A stretch of 64,000 nt of DNA from Podarcis raffonei (taxonomy: Eukaryota > Chordata > Lepidosauria > Squamata > Lacertidae): contig NC_070609.1 of NCBI RefSeq assembly GCF_027172205.1, positions 54,538,001 to 54,602,000 of the forward strand, in the 5' to 3' direction. Below the pieces are notes generated by a model that was given only the letters and a program-made list of their open reading frames with translations, searched no databases and was not told where the DNA came from. Numbering within the stretch: position 1 is the stretch's first letter; each line of letters starts with the position of its first letter. The translations under genes were made by a program, and so were the position numbers. Shown here in pieces: positions 33,588 through 44,700 of this stretch.

Positions 33588-33676
33588 TGTAGAAAACAAA
33601 ACACGGCACAATGCTATGCAATTGCAACAAGCTTTACCATCTTCTTAAATCCATCATTCTGTAAACTGCAGTTATG

Positions 33677-33682
33677 ATTAAA
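33677..33682 (+). terminator. Possible polyadenylation signal of NAT copy B
   Basis: ATTAAA, the commonest variant signal, lies about 90 bases after the stop. No AATAAA occurs in the immediate 3' flank, so assignment is tentative. Confidence 0.35.
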
Positions 33683-33689
33683 ACCTGTC

Positions 33690-34567
33690 CATAAGCTGTA
33701 AGCACCCCATGTTAGGCAGAAGAGGATAATTGTATATTGTGGGGTTTTTTTCACCAGCACTGACAACCCTGTAGATGCAAACCAGTGACTGCAAAGTACT
33801 TAACATGTCTTGGATAATGAATTTTGAAATGATTTAAGCACTTCAAAATGAAGGAATCTGCATTTCACGTTTTATTAAGTTACATGGATCTGAATTCAAA
33901 GCAGGACTTGCTCCGATATGTACCCAGAACTAATGTGTGAACGAGGGATACTCCAGTCATTTCAATACAGGAAGCTTGTCTAAAGGAATTTTTTAAGCAA
34001 ACTGCCATCCTTTATTAACATAAAATGGGGCAGCCCTACAAAGGATACACTGCATCCATGAAAAAATGGCTCATTTGGGCTTATTAACTCTAAGGAAATG
34101 GGAATTTTAGAATTCAAATATCTTAGCTGCCAACAAGCTAGTTCACATTAAAAGCTACATGACCTAAAATGTTAGCAACAGACTGAACTCACCCTCTCTT
34201 CTTACCCCCAGAGTCTAATGCTGATCATCTTTTACGGAGCTCTGCACAGGTATTGTGAAAGGGAAGCTTTAATTAAAATACTTCATATACTCATCTCGGA
34301 TTTGTGAGGGCACATACTTTTGACGAACACAATGTTTAATATAGTGAGCAGGCAGTGAAAATCCTATGTGAAGCCTTAATCTGAAAAATATGGATATTGA
34401 TATAATTTTAATTACACGAACTAATATTGACAGAGGCTTTTGCTCCAGTCTCCATTTATTTCTGTTCATATATACACTGGTAACACTTGTGAGAGTTATA
34501 CTTAAGTCACCAGCGCTAATGAAGTCTTGGTCTGTGTAGTTCCCCCACCCGCTTTACGGATCTGCTA
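33690..34567. other. No gene seen; NAT B 3' flank
   Basis: A+T-rich unique-looking sequence. Confidence 0.4.
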
Positions 34568-34692
34568 TTAGAAGAGTTTGGATTTGATATCCCGCCTTTC
34601 ACTCCCTTTAAGGAGTCTCAAAGCGGCTAACAATCTCCTTTCCCTTCCTCCCCCACAACAAACACTCTGTGAGGTGAGTGGGGCTGAGAGTA
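34568..34692 (-). repeat. SINE 3' part
   Basis: GATTTGATATCCCGCCTTTC, AAAGCGGCTAACAATCTCCT and CTGTGAGGTGAGTGGGGCTG, a common reversed reptile SINE tail. Confidence 0.6.
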
Positions 34693-35086
34693 TTACGTAT
34701 TACGGTACATTGCTTAAAATCCCTCCAAGCCAATCAAAAAATCCTTCAGCTTCATATCTCTATAGACTATTTTGTATGTGGCTTACTGCACAGCAAGTTC
34801 TTATTGGAGAAATGGCTTTCTGGTCCTTATGAAGCTGTCCATGTTTTGGGGGAATCCACCCACCCATTTGGAATGTTGGACTTAAAAAAAAAAACAGCTT
34901 CTGCAACAAAAATTAAGACAAAGAGAGAAATGTGCTTCAAATGTTTAATTCTCATTTTACAACTCCACGGGGTTGAGGAGAACTGCGAAATGCCTGGAGG
35001 ATCAGGCCTGCTCCCACTGTTTATTCATTTCCACTATTTAAGTGAATACAAGTGGGTGAAAGTCCCAGTAAAATTTTACTTAGCAA
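34693..35086. other. No gene seen
   Basis: Unique-looking; an 18-base direct repeat (TTAGCAAGACGGGGNTATATACCACC region) bridges its end with the next SINE. Confidence 0.4.
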
Positions 35087-35102
35087 GACGGGGGTATATA
35101 CC

Positions 35103-35325
35103 ACCTTAGCAAGACGGGGATATATACCACCTTTATCTTCAAAGGAGTTCAAGGTGGCACACAAGGTTTTCCTCCTCCCCATTTTATAATTACAACAACC
35201 CTGTGAGGTTGGTTAGGCTGAGACATGGTGACTGGTCCAAGGTCACCCAGTGAGCTTCATGGCTGAGCGGGGATTCAAACCCTGCTCTCTAGTTCAACAC
35301 ACTAACCATTGCACCATACTGGATC
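35103..35325 (-). mobile_element. MIR-like (CORE-type) SINE
   Basis: Nearly full-length: tail GAGTTCAAGGTGGCACACAA, core CCCTGTGAGGTTGGTTAGGC and GGTCCAAGGTCACCCAGTGA, head CCATTGCACCATACTGG (tRNA-like, reversed). TTAGCAAGACGGGGATATATACCACC-like bases occur on both sides of its 3' end at 35078 and 35107. Confidence 0.78.
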
Positions 35326-35340
35326 GCAGTTTTAGATACT

Positions 35341-36883
35341 TTGGGCCTATTTTAGGAGATGGGATGTGTTAGACTGCCCTTTTAAGCATATCAATATTTT
35401 CAGCTTTTGTTTTGGCTTTATACTGGCTTTAATTCTTGCATTAAAATTTTGGCATTAAAAGTCGTCCTGAGTTTAAATTTCATTTTCAAAAAGTGATGAA
35501 TAAGTCCTAATACCATAGCTAATAATAAAAAAAGAACAAGGACAACAACTTTCCCTCCGCCTAACTAGGCTGCTGAAAGCTTGCAGGTGGAGGAGAGCTG
35601 GAAAGGTTTTTACGAGAAAGGACTTTGAGCTCAGTTCCAGTAGAGAAAACAAATTTCTGGGTTGAAATACACTCAGATGTATCCTCTCCCTCAATTCTGT
35701 GTTCACCCCTCACTTGACCTGAGCTAGTAGACCTCTGAGTTCTGGCAGGGGAAAGGGAGGGAGGGTGGAGAACACAAACTAGATATTGCAAGCTTGAAGT
35801 CCACCAGCACCTGCTGTAAACTACAGCAACAGGGACCAAAGTCTAATTGCATTTATGGATCAGTGAAGTCAAAGAGACAGGATTCTGCCAGGATCAGCAG
35901 AATCGGACATTTCTACGATTTGAAAAGCTTCAGTACAAAATGGGGGGGTGGGGGTGGCAGGGAAGCTCTGTAGAAGAAGGGCTCTGGAAACATCAGCCAA
36001 AGGAATGGTGAAAGGTTCGACTGAATGGGTACAAAACCGTGATGAACTTTATCGCCAAATTCAGACCATAACACATAACAAAGTCCTTCAAAAACACATC
36101 TCTCTGAGATACTGCATTATGCCTCCTGGGCTGCATTCACGCAGCAGTTTCTTCCATTTCCCCATTTTCGCATTATATTTGAGCTTGCAGAAATGATTCC
36201 TTACATTTCCAGAAAACTAATGGAATACGGTCAGTGCTTTCCCCCCCCTAGGGGACCATAGGAGTACGCATACCCCTAAACATTTTGTGAATCTAAGTTT
36301 GGCCTCATTGAGGGGCATTATTTCAGTATGAGTAGGAAAACGAGTTCCCTTAAACATTTTTTTAAGGAAAAAAGCACTGAATGTTGTGCAAGTTTAGGTC
36401 TCATTTCCCTGTGATTCGATTCCAGAAAAACATCTGTCTGCAGCCCCCTTAACCCAGAATATCACAGGAGTAAAGTGACACAATTTGGGGGTGGTATTCC
36501 AGAATGTGGCACTTTCCTATTTTATTTTTTTTTATGGGTAGGGGGCAGGATCATGGGGAACAGAAGCATGTGCGGAAAGTGTGGGGGAGTAGGGATGTCG
36601 TCCCATGATGCTCATTGTTGTGTCACACCATACAGACTGATGTGAATGAAATTTAGGGCAACATGCTGGTATATCTGTCAAAAAGCCACAGTTTCATAGC
36701 ACAACAACACTAGCATTATAACCAGGAAAATTAATGAATTTCAGAAGGCACCCTATGGGTTTCACTTAGTTAGTTTTGGCAGCCAGGATGTCAACGCAAT
36801 TGCTGCTGCTGTCCTTTGAAGTGTCAGCAAAAATAAAAACGCAAGAAAAAGAAGAAGTTGTGACTCCACCACTGCTAAGCATG

Positions 36884-36889
<6 letters not shown>
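35341..36889. other. No gene seen
   Basis: Unique-looking sequence with T-rich and G-rich runs; no coding evidence. Confidence 0.4.

Positions 36890-36916
<27 letters not shown>
36888..36916. repeat. (CA)n microsatellite
   Basis: Uninterrupted CA run. Confidence 0.93.
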
Positions 36917-36918
<2 letters not shown>

Positions 36919-37090
36919 TTTATCATCCCCCTGGAAAAAAATCAGTGAAATGGTCCCCTCAGTTTATGCTCACAAAGAGGGTGGAGGATTTTAAGAGGCT
37001 ACTTGGACACAGTTGTAGCTTGGATTGCTGGTGACTAACAGGGAAACAAAAACCCTCTCTACTTTCCCCCCTAAACAGGACTTGAATCAT

Positions 37091-37358
37091 AAGGGAAATA
37101 CCGTATTTTTTTGCTCTATAAGACTCACTTTTTCCCTCCTAAAAAGTAAGGGGAAATGTGTGTGCGTCTTATGGAGCGAATGCAGGCTGCGCAGCTATCC
37201 CAGAAGCCAGAACAGCAAGAGGGATTGCTGCTTTCACTGCACAGCGATCCCTCTTGCTGTTCTGGCTTCTGAGATTGAGAATTTTTTTTTCTTGTTTTCC
37301 TCCTCCAAAAACTAGGTGCGTCTTGTGGTCTGGTGCATTTTACAGAGCAAATTTATTC
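37091..37358. mobile_element. MITE with nested perfect hairpin
   Basis: Starts GCTCTATAAGACTCACTTTT after ATACCGTATTTTTT; GTGCGTCTTATGGAGCGAAT and GTGCGTCTTGTGGTCTGGTG are related in inverse and direct order. Inside, 37201-37225 and 37247-37271 are perfect 25-base inverse arms with a 21-base loop. Confidence 0.7.
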
Positions 37359-37479
37359 ATTAATGAGTAAGAATGGCAAAGTGGGGCATGTTCAGAGTTG
37401 TTCTCCTCAAATGATAGTCAATAAATCATTTCCTAGCTGAAAACGCATTTTTTTCAAAAATTGGGAAAGGGAAGGGAGA

Positions 37480-37760
37480 CGCTGTACAATCATTAACTTT
37501 TACTCCTGATCGGTGATGCTTTGTGGCCAGATTTTGAGTAATTGACCCAGCAGCATTTAATTAGCTCTGGAAAGTTAAAGAAGCTAACACATCAGATTTT
37601 TCTGACAGTAATAAGACCCCCTTCTCAAGTTAGAAAAAAGCCTTTATCTTTACACATGTGATCCGCCTTGAATAGCTAATAAGGTATTTTTGAGACCAAG
37701 GTTTTCATCTGTGTATCATAAGCGCAAAATACTCCAGGCATTGAGCTACTTACTTTTTGT
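37480..37760. other. Unique sequence, possible conserved noncoding element
   Basis: No repeat signature; contains TGACCCAGCAGCATTTAATT and GCCTTGAATAGCTAATAAGG. It lies between the MITE and the MPHOSPH6 3' end. This is a guess from composition and lack of repeat character. Confidence 0.25.
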
Positions 37761-38014
37761 ATAATTGAGCCTGGGGCCTTGTTTCGATTAACTGTCCAAT
37801 TCCATCCTGCACTGGATCCAACCCTTTTCCATGAGCACAAGGCCACTGGAAGGAATTCAGTCCATAGTCTTCATGTACAAATAAATTTAATAATTGCCCA
37901 AAACTCCTTAACAGTCAATAGAAGATGTACTTCTATTTGTTTTTTGCTATTATTTTTCCTGGTGAAAATGTTGATAAAGGTAATTAAACAAAATCAAACA
38001 TTAGCCCAAATAAA

Positions 38015-38020
38015 TTTATT
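38015..38020 (-). terminator. Possible MPHOSPH6 polyadenylation signal
   Basis: The first AATAAA on the minus strand after the stop, about 590 bases downstream, in A+T-rich unique sequence. It would give a 3' UTR of about 0.6 kb. No transcript evidence is available. Confidence 0.35.
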
Positions 38021-38609
38021 GAGATGTGAAGCTACAAGAACAGGTGACTCTGCATTCCCTCCCTTCTCTCTTTTACGGGTCACAGTTTTAAAAAGGCAAA
38101 ACTATTGGGGCGAGGACCTTAAAACTGCCCTAGAAAATAAAAAATACACCAATAAAAATATTTTTCAAGGACATAAATCAATTACGTAAATTAACTTTTT
38201 TAAAAAAGAAATATACTTTCTCAGCAACTCCCTGTTACCCTAGCAATACGTATAAAGAATATATATATATATTCACTATCTTATAACAGGGTTGCAACTC
38301 ACCTGGCTGTGACACACTCTGCATGCAGTTAAGATTCATAATCTAAAGCTGTCCTCAGCCACGTGTGACAACCTGTCTGCTTCATGCAGTGCTCAGTCAG
38401 TGCTTGTGCTCTTAAATGCCTATGCTAAAAACTGTACAGAGATCAAGAGTATGTAAAATGTTCATTTATGTAGCTGCCAACTCCAAAAAATAAAAATAAA
38501 AAATGCATCAGTCCCAGAAACACAAAGAGATCCAGGGATTTATAAAAATAACTCATATTACCATGGTCCAAAATAAGTTTTTAAAGGGCACAGAAAGCAT
38601 CCAAGTGAT

Positions 38610-38751
38610 TTAATCTTGAGGTTTCAAAAACATTTTCTTTGCTTTGGTAGGCCTCGTGTTGCTGTTTTCATCCTCTTCTATGTCTTCCACCATGTGCCGG
38701 TTCCTCTTCTTTAAGAATTTCTTCCCAATAGTTCCCACTAAAGTTTCGTAC
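38610..38751 (-). CDS. MPHOSPH6: MPHOSPH6 coding exon 5 with stop
   Basis: Follows a T-rich tract ending in TCTAG, completes the split Arg codon, and encodes YETLVGTIGKKF, a basic-acidic stretch, and KAKKMFLKPQD before TAA at 38612-38610. Confidence 0.95.
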
Positions 38752-41700
38752 CTAGAAAAAAAAACGCAATAAGTTAAGGAAAATACTTTACCATTTGAGA
38801 ACAAGACCGTGGCTCTTCCATCTCCTCTCATCCCTCCTCATTGTCCATGCTTCGCTGAGGGGCTGATGGGAGCTGGAGTTCAACAACACCTGCAGGGCCA
38901 TCAGTTCCCTCTCCTTGCCTTAAGGTCTTTGAAAGCAGTAGCAGCAAAAGTGGCACCTTGCAGATGTTGTTAAGCTCCAACTCCCAGCAGCCAGTACAGC
39001 CAATGGTCAAGGGTGACGAAAGCTGGAGTCCAAAGTACCCAGTTGGGAGAGGATATTGTAGATGACGATCGCCATCTGAGGTCCCCCACAGGAGGTCTGG
39101 AGGGTGGCAACATGAGAACAGGCCATATCAGTGGTGGCTCCCCACTTATGAAATGCTCTCCATGAAAAGGCTTGCCTGGCACCATCATTATATATCTGTA
39201 GGCTCCAGGCAAAAAACATTCATTTATATAGCCTTTGACTTTTAACTATCAACTATTGATGGCCCAATTATTGCATGGGCGGGCTATTTTAATGTAGGCT
39301 TTGGGGTGTGTGTTTTTTCTCGGTGGTTTTAATGTATGCATTCCTTTTTCTTTTTCTTTTCTTTTTTTTGCATAAACTATTGTAAGTCACTTTGATCTGC
39401 CAAAGAAAAAGAGTGACTAATAAATTGAATAAATAATAATAATAATAAAAGGCAGCAGTGAGTCAGATGGCCCAGTAGTTTGATTTGGGTGCAACAAAGC
39501 CTTCAATCAGCTATTATCAATGTTAGCCAACTCCCTGCACAGCCAGAATGGAATGAGCTTCCAACCAACCCTCACCTGAAGCATCTTCTCCTGCAGGTGC
39601 ACCACTTTAAAAAATAAATAAATTGGTGTTTACTATAGAAGCTGGGGTGTTGATTTATTGGTATTCCTCTGCAAGTTTTAAAAGCGAACATACAAATGGA
39701 TTTCAACAAACATTTTTCTATAAATGGTTATATATTATTCCCTTGGAGCCAACCCCCCACCTCCCAAAACGGATGGCTATAACTTGCAATAAGTTACTAT
39801 TGATGTAGCTGACTTCCACCTAGAGTGCCTGGAGAAAGCAGGTTATTTTTAAAACAAATAAGCAAACCAAAACCAACAATTCATCAGATCATCTCACTTC
39901 CACTATAAAATACTCTGTTTAAGAAACAACAGCTCCACAAACAAGAAGAAGTGCTTTGTATGTCAAGCATGTGGTTGTTTGGGAGATTTCCACTTTGTAA
40001 GGAGAAAAGGCAGCAACACATCTTCTGGGTAATGTCATCTGTGTCATAAATGGTAATGGTTACCTTCTGGCCATTTCTTCATCCGATACATCAGCCTCCA
40101 TTGCATTATCTTCCTCTTCGATTTCTTCTGTCTTGTACTTTGAGTTCATCTGGATCATTAACTTCTGAAAACGAAAAACTGGGTTATCAGTTTCAAGCAT
40201 TGCACTCCTTGAAGAATGTCAAGGGGACAGATTTGGCAATAAGAGCAACGACCGTTCCCCCTCCTTTTTCTTTTTTAAAAAAGATGGGCACAGGCAGAAT
40301 GTAGATTTGTGCATATAAGATTGTAACCCTTCCTTTGCCTTTATTTTATTACAACTATAGCCCACCTTCCTTCCATCACAGAGCCCATGGTGGGCGGTCT
40401 CCAATGAAGTAGTTCTGCTAGGGCAAGGATCTCTGCTTCAGCAACAGAACTTGCCCTTGCTCTCATCTCCCTATACGCCTCCTCTCACTGAAATGCTCTG
40501 GAGCTTGAAAAGAACCCCCAGAACAGATTTAGGGGGCACTTGGTGGGTGGAGAGGGAGAACTGCTTCTTTGGATAATTCCCAGGGTATTCTAGGAAGTCT
40601 TCCAACCAGATGACACTGAGCACACTCAGCCCGGCTTAGATCCAGCAAAGTGGTCGGCCTTCTATCCAGCTGTATAATGCAGACCTGAGTTAATACAATG
40701 TCAATTTCATGGACTAGAACCAACTAGTAGCCTTCAGTCCATGAAAGTCTATGCCACAATAGATCTGCTAGATCCTTCTAGGTACCACAGAACTATTTCT
40801 CGTGTGTGTTTGACGAAGCAGACTAAAATGGCTATCTCTTTGGAATGCAGCAGAGAAACTGCCTGAGCAGTAGTGTCCTCTGATCAGAAGTCTTTCTCCA
40901 GGTAATCCCACCTTCAGAGATGAGAGGCAGCTGGGGAGAGAGGGCTGTAGTGGTGGTCTCTTCTACTACAATTTGTTAGCATATCTGACCCAGAGTAACA
41001 GGCACTTTTGCAGTGCTTCAGAGTATACAAAGCGTTATATATATATTTGTATTGATGAACGGTATGGACCAGTTGCCTTTGGCTCATCCTCAGTTACCAC
41101 TTAGCAGCAGCCAATCCATCAGGCTGCTGCCAAGGGAGAGATAGGAAGAACAATCCACTTTATTGACTCTACCAAGAGATCTGCTTCCTTTGGCCCCACC
41201 TCACTTTAAGCAGTTTCATCCCATTATGTTGATGAGAGAATTCAGCAACTTTAAGAAATGTGCCTGAGCTTCCTTGCTTTCTTTTCCTCTTCCCGCCCCA
41301 TGCCTTTTTCCTTTTGTGTCTTTGTAAGCCTGGGGACAGTTTTCTTCTCCTTCTTTCCTTTCTATCTATTTAACTGTAAACCACTCTAACAGCCACTCGA
41401 AGAGCAAAACAAAAATCCCAGTCCTTTAAATAACTAAATAAACAAGCCCTGTAGGTATAATCACCCCCTGTATTTATGGCAGGGGATGGGGTTACGGATG
41501 AGAGGACCTGTAGCTAATCATGGCAGAGGTGGAATCTGCAAGTTAAGCTTTCTGTGCTTTGAAAAAAACAAAGAAACATTAATGCTTCTTTGCTCACTCT
41601 TTCAACCATGATGCTACAGCAGAAGCAGAAAGGATAAAGGAGTGCCCTTGACAATACCTCCACTTCAGGGTTGAAACCTTTAAATGACATTCTGCCATAC

Positions 41701-44700
41701 AGGAGGTCTTCACATGGCACAAAGCTTCTTTCTTCTATAATAAAGCTCCTGTAAATAAATAATAATAAAGTAGAAGTCTTAGAGAGAGTCAAACAAGCAA
41801 GGTTACCTTAGCATTGTCGTAGGAGGACTGCCAGGAGATAAAGACTGACAAAGGAAAAGCCATAGCTCAGTGGCAGAGCCTTTGCTTTGCATCCAGAAGG
41901 TCTTGAGTTCATCCTCTGGAATTTCCAGGCACTCACTCATTTGGTTTATACACTGCCTTATCAACATAAGGACCCCTGGGTGGCAAACACATAAATAATG
42001 GTATGTTTTTAAGGCATTCTAAAAACAGCTACAAAACATTCTAAAAGCAATTAAAAACATTCTCTCAGCCAGTTTCCAGATTCCAGGGTTTCAAGGAACT
42101 GTGTCTTTCAGCCATCAAATGCCTGGGTAAACAGGAATGTTTTTAAATGCCTCTCGAACATGAATAATGACCGAGGGAGACACAAATGGGGCACTACTAC
42201 TGAAAAGGAAGGTCATGGGTTAATGCCAGCTTGGCACCCTCCAGCAGTGGCACCACCAAGGCCTCACCTGCCGATGTTAGGATTTGAGATGGGGAAGACT
42301 CGCATCTAAAACCCTGGGCAGCAGCTGACAGTCTGTGTAGATAATACTGAGCTAGATGGACCAACAGTCTGACTCGATATACTGCAGCTTCCTATGTCCC
42401 AAGATGCTATAGTGTTTTAGAAGGCATTTCTGGTTTTGCTCCTCATTCATGGAAGGTGTGGGGGCAGGGGGGGGGCACACAATACAACAAACTTACTCCT
42501 TTTCCTTTAGCTCCGGCAGATCCAGGAACCAATGTTCCTTGCTGATTATTTTCTTTTCCTCCTCTTCAAGCTGCTTTTTGGTTTCTGAATCCAAGCCCCT
42601 TTGCATGAACTGAAAGACAAGATGCATTAAAAAAAAGTCTCCTCCGTGGGCAGAGAGTGCCGATGGTTTTATACATGAAATATCTCCAAAATGCAATTTC
42701 TAGAGAGATGGCTAGTAGCAAATGAAGAATTTACTGTGGCATAAGCATTTATGGAAACCCCTGTGTGGGTTTTGCATATATAATCCAGGTGCAGAGAGAA
42801 AAGTAATGCTTTCTGACAAAGTGAGGTTGAAGGATCAAGGAATTTATTATCTTTCTGAAATATACCAATATTTGAACTCAGGTGCTAAGCTGTGATGGCT
42901 AAAGGGGCCACAGCTCAGAAACAGAGCATATCCTTTGTATGCAGAAGGTCCCAGAATCAATCTCCAGCATTTCCAGGTATAGCAAGGAAAGTCCTCTGTC
43001 TAAAAACCTGGAGAGAGACAGTCAGTCGGTGCACACAATATTGAGCCAGACTGTCTGACTCGTATAACGCAGCTTCCTATGTAAAATGGTTATTTAGAAA
43101 GCAGGAAGTATCAGCCTATCTGGGGAAGCTGTGAGTTTTACAGATGGAGAAAAAATATTCTGGAAAAGTAACTTAAGAGGGCAATCTGCCCCTCTCTTTC
43201 CCCAGAGAAGCCAATGAGAACTAAATATTCTGAATGCACATATACTGCTGAACACTGGAAAGTATTTTAGCATTTCGAAAGAGCAGGGTCAGAAATCGTG
43301 GGTTTTTCTTAGCTGGTACCATCTCTTGCACCATGCTGTGTTTTCATATATATTTTTGTTTAAAAAATTGTTGGCAGCTTTTCTCAGCGGTGCAAAAATT
43401 CATTTCAGAAATGCAGGGAAAGCATTATTGATGCACTGAGGTTCAGAAAGACTTCCAAACGCCCCAAGCAACTGATTTTAAGTATGCATGAACAGCTTTC
43501 ATCTTTGGGAAGTATTGCTAAGATACTGAATGAGGGCAATTGAAGTCTCTGTTAACTATTTTAATAGACCAAGCATGGAAACGGAGGAGGAGGAAAACAC
43601 TTGTACTTCAAGAGGACTAGAAAGGTCCTAACAGCACTGTGCAAAAGCTAAATTCTGCAGTCAATGTGGCATACTGTGGTGCTTGTTCTGCAGACTTTAT
43701 GTATAACTTTATATATACAGTGGTACCTCAGGTTAAGTACTTAATTCGTTCTGGAGGTCCGTTCTTACCTGAAACTGTTCTTAACCTGAAGCACCACTTT
43801 AGCTAATGGGGCCTCCTGCTGCTGCCGCCCCACCGGAGCACAATTTCTGCTCTCATCCTGAAGCAAAGTTCTTAACCTGAAGCACTATTTCTGGGTTAGC
43901 AGCGTCTGTAACCTGAAGCGTATGTAACCTGAAGTGTATGTAACCCGAGGTACCACTGTAACTCCTTGCTGAGTTGTACAAGGCCAGCACTGAGACTAAG
44001 GAGAAGGTGGCTGTAGGCAGATAGGTGAGGCCTGGTGAGGCCAGTGAGGTTGGTGGGACAGCGCCTTGTTCACCCCAATGGACCACCCTCCACCACTTCT
44101 CAGAACTGGTGAAAAAGAGGGGAAGAGGAAAAGAGAATCACAAGTAAATGAAGGGAACTGGTTACTCATTCAATCGTAAATCTCAATGGGCAAATTTCCC
44201 CTATAAGTACCCAGTTAACTATCATTATATTTATGTATAAAACAAGAGATTAGATACCAAAGAGCTACAGATAAAAATACCTAACCAGTTTCAGCAGCTG
44301 CAAGGCAATTAAAACTCTGTAAATGAGCATTTGTTTGGGCTTCCAGGGCCGAAGCACCGTGTCCTGGGGGAAAATATATCAAGCTGTGAAGAAAGAACTA
44401 AGGGTGAGAGAGACACTTAAATCCCCTGCTGATATATGATGTAGCTCCATAGCCAGCAGGATGTGTGGGAAAGGAAGAGCGGGAGAGGAATCCGTGCTGA
44501 GGGATATGCCAGAAACAAGCCAAAGGCCACTGCTAATTTGCATTTCATTTGCATACCAGTTGGGGTAAAACAACACACTGTTATGCTGAAACCAGTACAA
44601 AAACATATTGGGCTATATCCAACTAAGTTTTACTCAGGGCAGGCCCACTGAAATTATGGCCCTAACCCAATCACGCCTCTTGATTTCTATGGGTCTACTT

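Noticed and set aside
34678-35109. 143-residue open frame
   Set aside because: No domain or conserved motif; overlaps SINE sequence at its start.
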